A stretch of DNA of 52,250 nt, from positions 1-52,250 of the forward strand of contig JAEYAO010000092.1 of NCBI GenBank assembly GCA_023456105.1, written 5' to 3'. The notes under the pieces were generated by a model that was not told the origin of the DNA, made no database searches, and saw nothing but the letters and a program-made list of their open reading frames with translations. A program made the position numbers and the translations under genes. This DNA is from Pseudomonadota bacterium (GTDB lineage Bacteria > Pseudomonadota > Alphaproteobacteria > Caulobacterales > Caulobacteraceae). Positions 50,423 through 52,250 of this stretch are shown one piece after another. Positions within the stretch are counted from its first letter, which is position 1. Each line of letters starts with the position of its first letter.

Positions 50423-51949
50423 CTAGCCGCCGACCTTGGCGCGAACGGCGCCGCCCGTCCAGCGGGCCAGCGCCGCACGCAGCGCCTCCGGCTCCAGCGG
50501 CTTGGCCAGGTGGTCGTCCATGCCGGCCTCCAGGCACAGGCGGCGGTCCTCGGCGAAGGCGTTGGCGGTCAGGGCCAGGATCGGCGTGCGGTCGCCGCCC
50601 GTGCGGATGATGCGCGCCGCCGACGGACCATCCAGGCCCGGCATCCGCATGTCCATGAAGACCAGGTCGTAGCGCGCGCGCTTCAAGGCCTCGATCGCCT
50701 CGTCGCCCGTGCCGGCGGTCTCCACCACGCAGCCTTCGCGCCGCAGAAGCGTGCGGGCCAGAAGCGCCCCCACCGGATTGTCCTCGGCCAGCAGCACCCG
50801 CACGCCGGCGAAGCGGACCGGCTGGACGCGGTCGTCCTCGACCGGCGTCGAGGTCACCGTTTCCGACGGCTGGCGCTGCGCCGCCAGCACCCGCTCGGCC
50901 AGGGAGGCGCGGCGCAAGGGCTTGATCAGATAACCGCTGAAGCCGAGGGAGCGATAGCGCGCGATCAGTTCGCGCTCGCCCGGCTTCAGCAGCACGATGG
51001 CGCGCGCGCCGACCGGCGCCTCGACCAGCGGCCGACCCGCCCGCGCGGCCAAGGCGTGATCGACCAGGACTATGGGCGCGTCGTCCGCCACGCGCCCGCC
51101 CGACGCCTCGATCTGGACGGCGGCGGAGGCCCGGACCAGCGGATCGGCGATGCGTAGCGCGACGGCGCAGCCGGTCAGCGGGCGATCGCGCGCGATGGCG
51201 GTTGCCTCAAACGCGGCCTCGAAGCGGAAGCGGGCGCCCGAGCCGTCCGGCCCGTCCTCGACCCACACCTTGCCGTCCATGGCCTCAGTCAGGCGGCGGA
51301 CCACCGCCAGGCCGAGGCCCGCGCCGTCCACGCGCACGGCGTCGGATGCATCGGCGTGGCCGAACTCCTCGAAGATGCGGGCGCGCGCCTCCACCGGCAC
51401 GCCCGGCCCGGTGTCCTCGACCAAAAAGGCCAGGCGCGGTCGGGCGCGCGTGCCGCCGCAGCGCTCAACGGCGATGCGCACCCCGCCGGCCTGCGTGAAC
51501 TTCACCGCATTGCCGGCCAGGTTGAACAGGATTTGGCGCAGGCGGCCGTCGTCGGCGATCACGTCCGGCGCGTCGGCCGCGACCGACCAGGCGATCTCCA
51601 GCCCCTTGTCGTGGGCGCGGGGGCTGAGCAGTTCGGCCACGCCGCGCGCCAGCCCCTCCAGATCGACGGGCGCCAGGTCGAACTCCAGCTTGCCGGCCTC
51701 CAGCCGCGCATAGTCCAGCAGGTCGTTGACCAGGCCCAGCAGATGCTCGGCCGACTGCAGGGCGTTGTCGGCGTAAGCGCGTTGCGCCCCGTCCAGCCGC
51801 GTGCGCTGCAAGAGGCCGATCATGCCGATCACGCCGTTCAGGGGCGTGCGCATCTCATGGCTCATCAGCCTGAGGAACTGCTGGCCGGCGGGATCGACCG
51901 CAGGCGGCGGCGTCGCGGTCTTGCGGGGCTTCCGGGCGGCCTGGGTCAT
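50423..51949 (-). CDS. shkA: Hybrid histidine kinase, ShkA-like (c-di-GMP-gated)
   Basis: 508 residues, no membrane segment. DHp domain with H31 in MSHEMRTPLNG; CA domain with NLAGNAVKFT (N147 region), DTGPGVP and GAGLGLAVVRRL. A pseudo-receiver (about 259-360) lacks the phosphoacceptor Asp. The true receiver has D433 in LVFMDMRMPGLDG and K483. In the pseudo-receiver R326, Y340 and R346 have the same spacing as the R, Y, R that I recall binding c-di-GMP in Caulobacter ShkA, and the linker holds the DDR motif at 372-374 that I recall locking that kinase. ShkA phosphorylates TacA through ShpA; neither is in the window. A CtrA-like site lies 41-55 bp upstream. Confidence 0.82.
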   Translation of the reverse strand: MTQAARKPRKTATPPPAVDPAGQQFLRLMSHEMRTPLNGVIGMIGLLQRTRLDGAQRAYADNALQSAEHLLGLVNDLLDYARLEAGKLEFDLAPVDLEGLARGVAELLSPRAHDKGLEIAWSVAADAPDVIADDGRLRQILFNLAGNAVKFTQAGGVRIAVERCGGTRARPRLAFLVEDTGPGVPVEARARIFEEFGHADASDAVRVDGAGLGLAVVRRLTEAMDGKVWVEDGPDGSGARFRFEAAFEATAIARDRPLTGCAVALRIADPLVRASAAVQIEASGGRVADDAPIVLVDHALAARAGRPLVEAPVGARAIVLLKPGERELIARYRSLGFSGYLIKPLRRASLAERVLAAQRQPSETVTSTPVEDDRVQPVRFAGVRVLLAEDNPVGALLARTLLRREGCVVETAGTGDEAIEALKRARYDLVFMDMRMPGLDGPSAARIIRTGGDRTPILALTANAFAEDRRLCLEAGMDDHLAKPLEPEALRAALARWTGGAVRAKVGG

Positions 51950-51989
51950 GCGCGTCTCCCACGTGCGGGCCGAGCATGGACAAGGAAGC

Positions 51990-52004
51990 GTTAAGGATGC
52001 CGTA
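51990..52004. promoter_or_regulatory. CtrA-like site upstream of the ShkA-like gene
   Basis: TTAA-N7-GTAA on the plus strand (TTAC-N7-TTAA on the minus), 7 of 8 consensus bases, in the 64-bp gap between comM and the kinase gene. The spacing to the kinase start suits an operator, but one 7/8 match can arise by chance. Confidence 0.45.
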
Positions 52005-52013
52005 AGCGCAGGC

Positions 52014-52250
52014 CTAGTGGACGAACGGCGTCTGCGCCTCCTCGCGCACGCCAAGACTGCGCGTCGCCGTGGCGCGGTCGAAGTCGCCCTGGGCGTCCAC
52101 GGTGGTGCGGCGATAGATCAGGGCCTCGGCGATGTGGCGGCGCATCACTCCGGTCGAGCCGTCCAGATCGGCGATGGTGCGCGCCAGGCGCACCGTGCGG
52201 GTCCAGCCGCGCGCCGTCAGCCCGCCCGCCTCGCCCGCCCGCATCAGCAG
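52014..52250 (-). CDS. ComM/YifB-family Mg-chelatase-like ATPase (C-terminal part, cut by window edge)
   Basis: The last 78 codons are visible. The frame holds GGLTARGWTRTVRLARTIADL and MRRHIAEALIYRR, the C-terminal Mg-chelatase subdomain typical of YifB/ComM. In naturally competent bacteria ComM is a branch-migration helicase that aids integration of taken-up DNA. The ATPase core lies outside the window. It is transcribed toward the ShkA-like gene with a 64-bp gap. Confidence 0.88.
   Translation of the reverse strand: MLMRAGEAGGLTARGWTRTVRLARTIADLDGSTGVMRRHIAEALIYRRTTVDAQGDFDRATATRSLGVREEAQTPFVH

Noticed and set aside
51955..51970. CACGTG upstream of the ShkA-like gene as a parS site
   Set aside because: Flanks CTCC and CGGG do not fit parS; the core alone is too common.

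Overview
This is a gene-dense, very GC-rich alphaproteobacterial chromosome segment that spans the probable replication origin. The order PPSR regulator - intergenic origin region - hemE - hemH - hemJ - rho - mnmE - mnmG - rsmG - parA - parB - holA - lptE - leuS, together with cell-cycle genes typical of Caulobacter relatives (CenR-like regulator, NtrZ, ShkA-like kinase, GdhZ-type glutamate dehydrogenase), CtrA-type TTAA-N7-TTAA motifs and GTTYCACGTGRAAC parS sites, points to the Caulobacteraceae. Brevundimonas or a close relative is my best guess; that genus call is inference.

Layout. Positions 1-2990: leftward operon of a HerA-like ATPase, a Nfu Fe-S carrier, tsaB and the start of rimI. 3246-9582: rightward porin-like gene with a damaged 5' end, a terminator, the 1615-residue NAD-glutamate dehydrogenase and a UspA-like protein. 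9593-12135: leftward mltA and a Tim44-domain gene, then rightward secB with a terminator. 12155-15840: leftward, mostly stop/start-coupled dnaQ, coaE, aroE, maf and PPSR. 15841-16300: AT-richer origin candidate with CtrA-like sites, degenerate DnaA boxes and GANTC sites. 16301-26375: rightward heme genes, rho, tRNA-modification genes and parAB. 26382-31045: leftward DUF3576 lipoprotein, leuS, lptE and holA. 31372-34726: ntrZ, a ThiE-like gene, yggS, cenR and an unknown lipoprotein. 34815-41916: SLC13 permease, xthA, lolA, ftsK and a UbiH-family hydroxylase. 41913-52250: Trm112-like protein, LON-domain protein, CnoX, a DUF2383 protein, rplS, trmD, a GST, a DUF885 peptidase, an entericidin-like peptide, AmpG, the ShkA-like kinase and the end of comM.

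How the genes fit together. Transcription points away from 15841-16300 on both sides, as expected at an origin. Four good parS sites lie at 20.5-28.1 kb and two weaker ones at 11.8 and 39.8 kb, so ParA, ParB and their centromere are encoded together. CtrA-like motifs in the origin, upstream of ftsK and upstream of the ShkA-like gene suggest these loci share the CtrA cell-cycle circuit. The rest is mainly housekeeping: heme synthesis, tRNA modification, envelope biogenesis (LolA, LptE, MltA, AmpG), Fe-S delivery and proteostasis.

I see no rRNA, tRNA, CRISPR array, insertion sequence, prophage or defence island, and no clear novel multi-gene system. The least ordinary items are small: a 41-bp tandem repeat, a 46-bp two-copy repeat that supplies the stop codons of lolA and ftsK, a pair of divergent genes whose start codons overlap, the porin without an intact signal peptide, and the putative cell-cycle operators.
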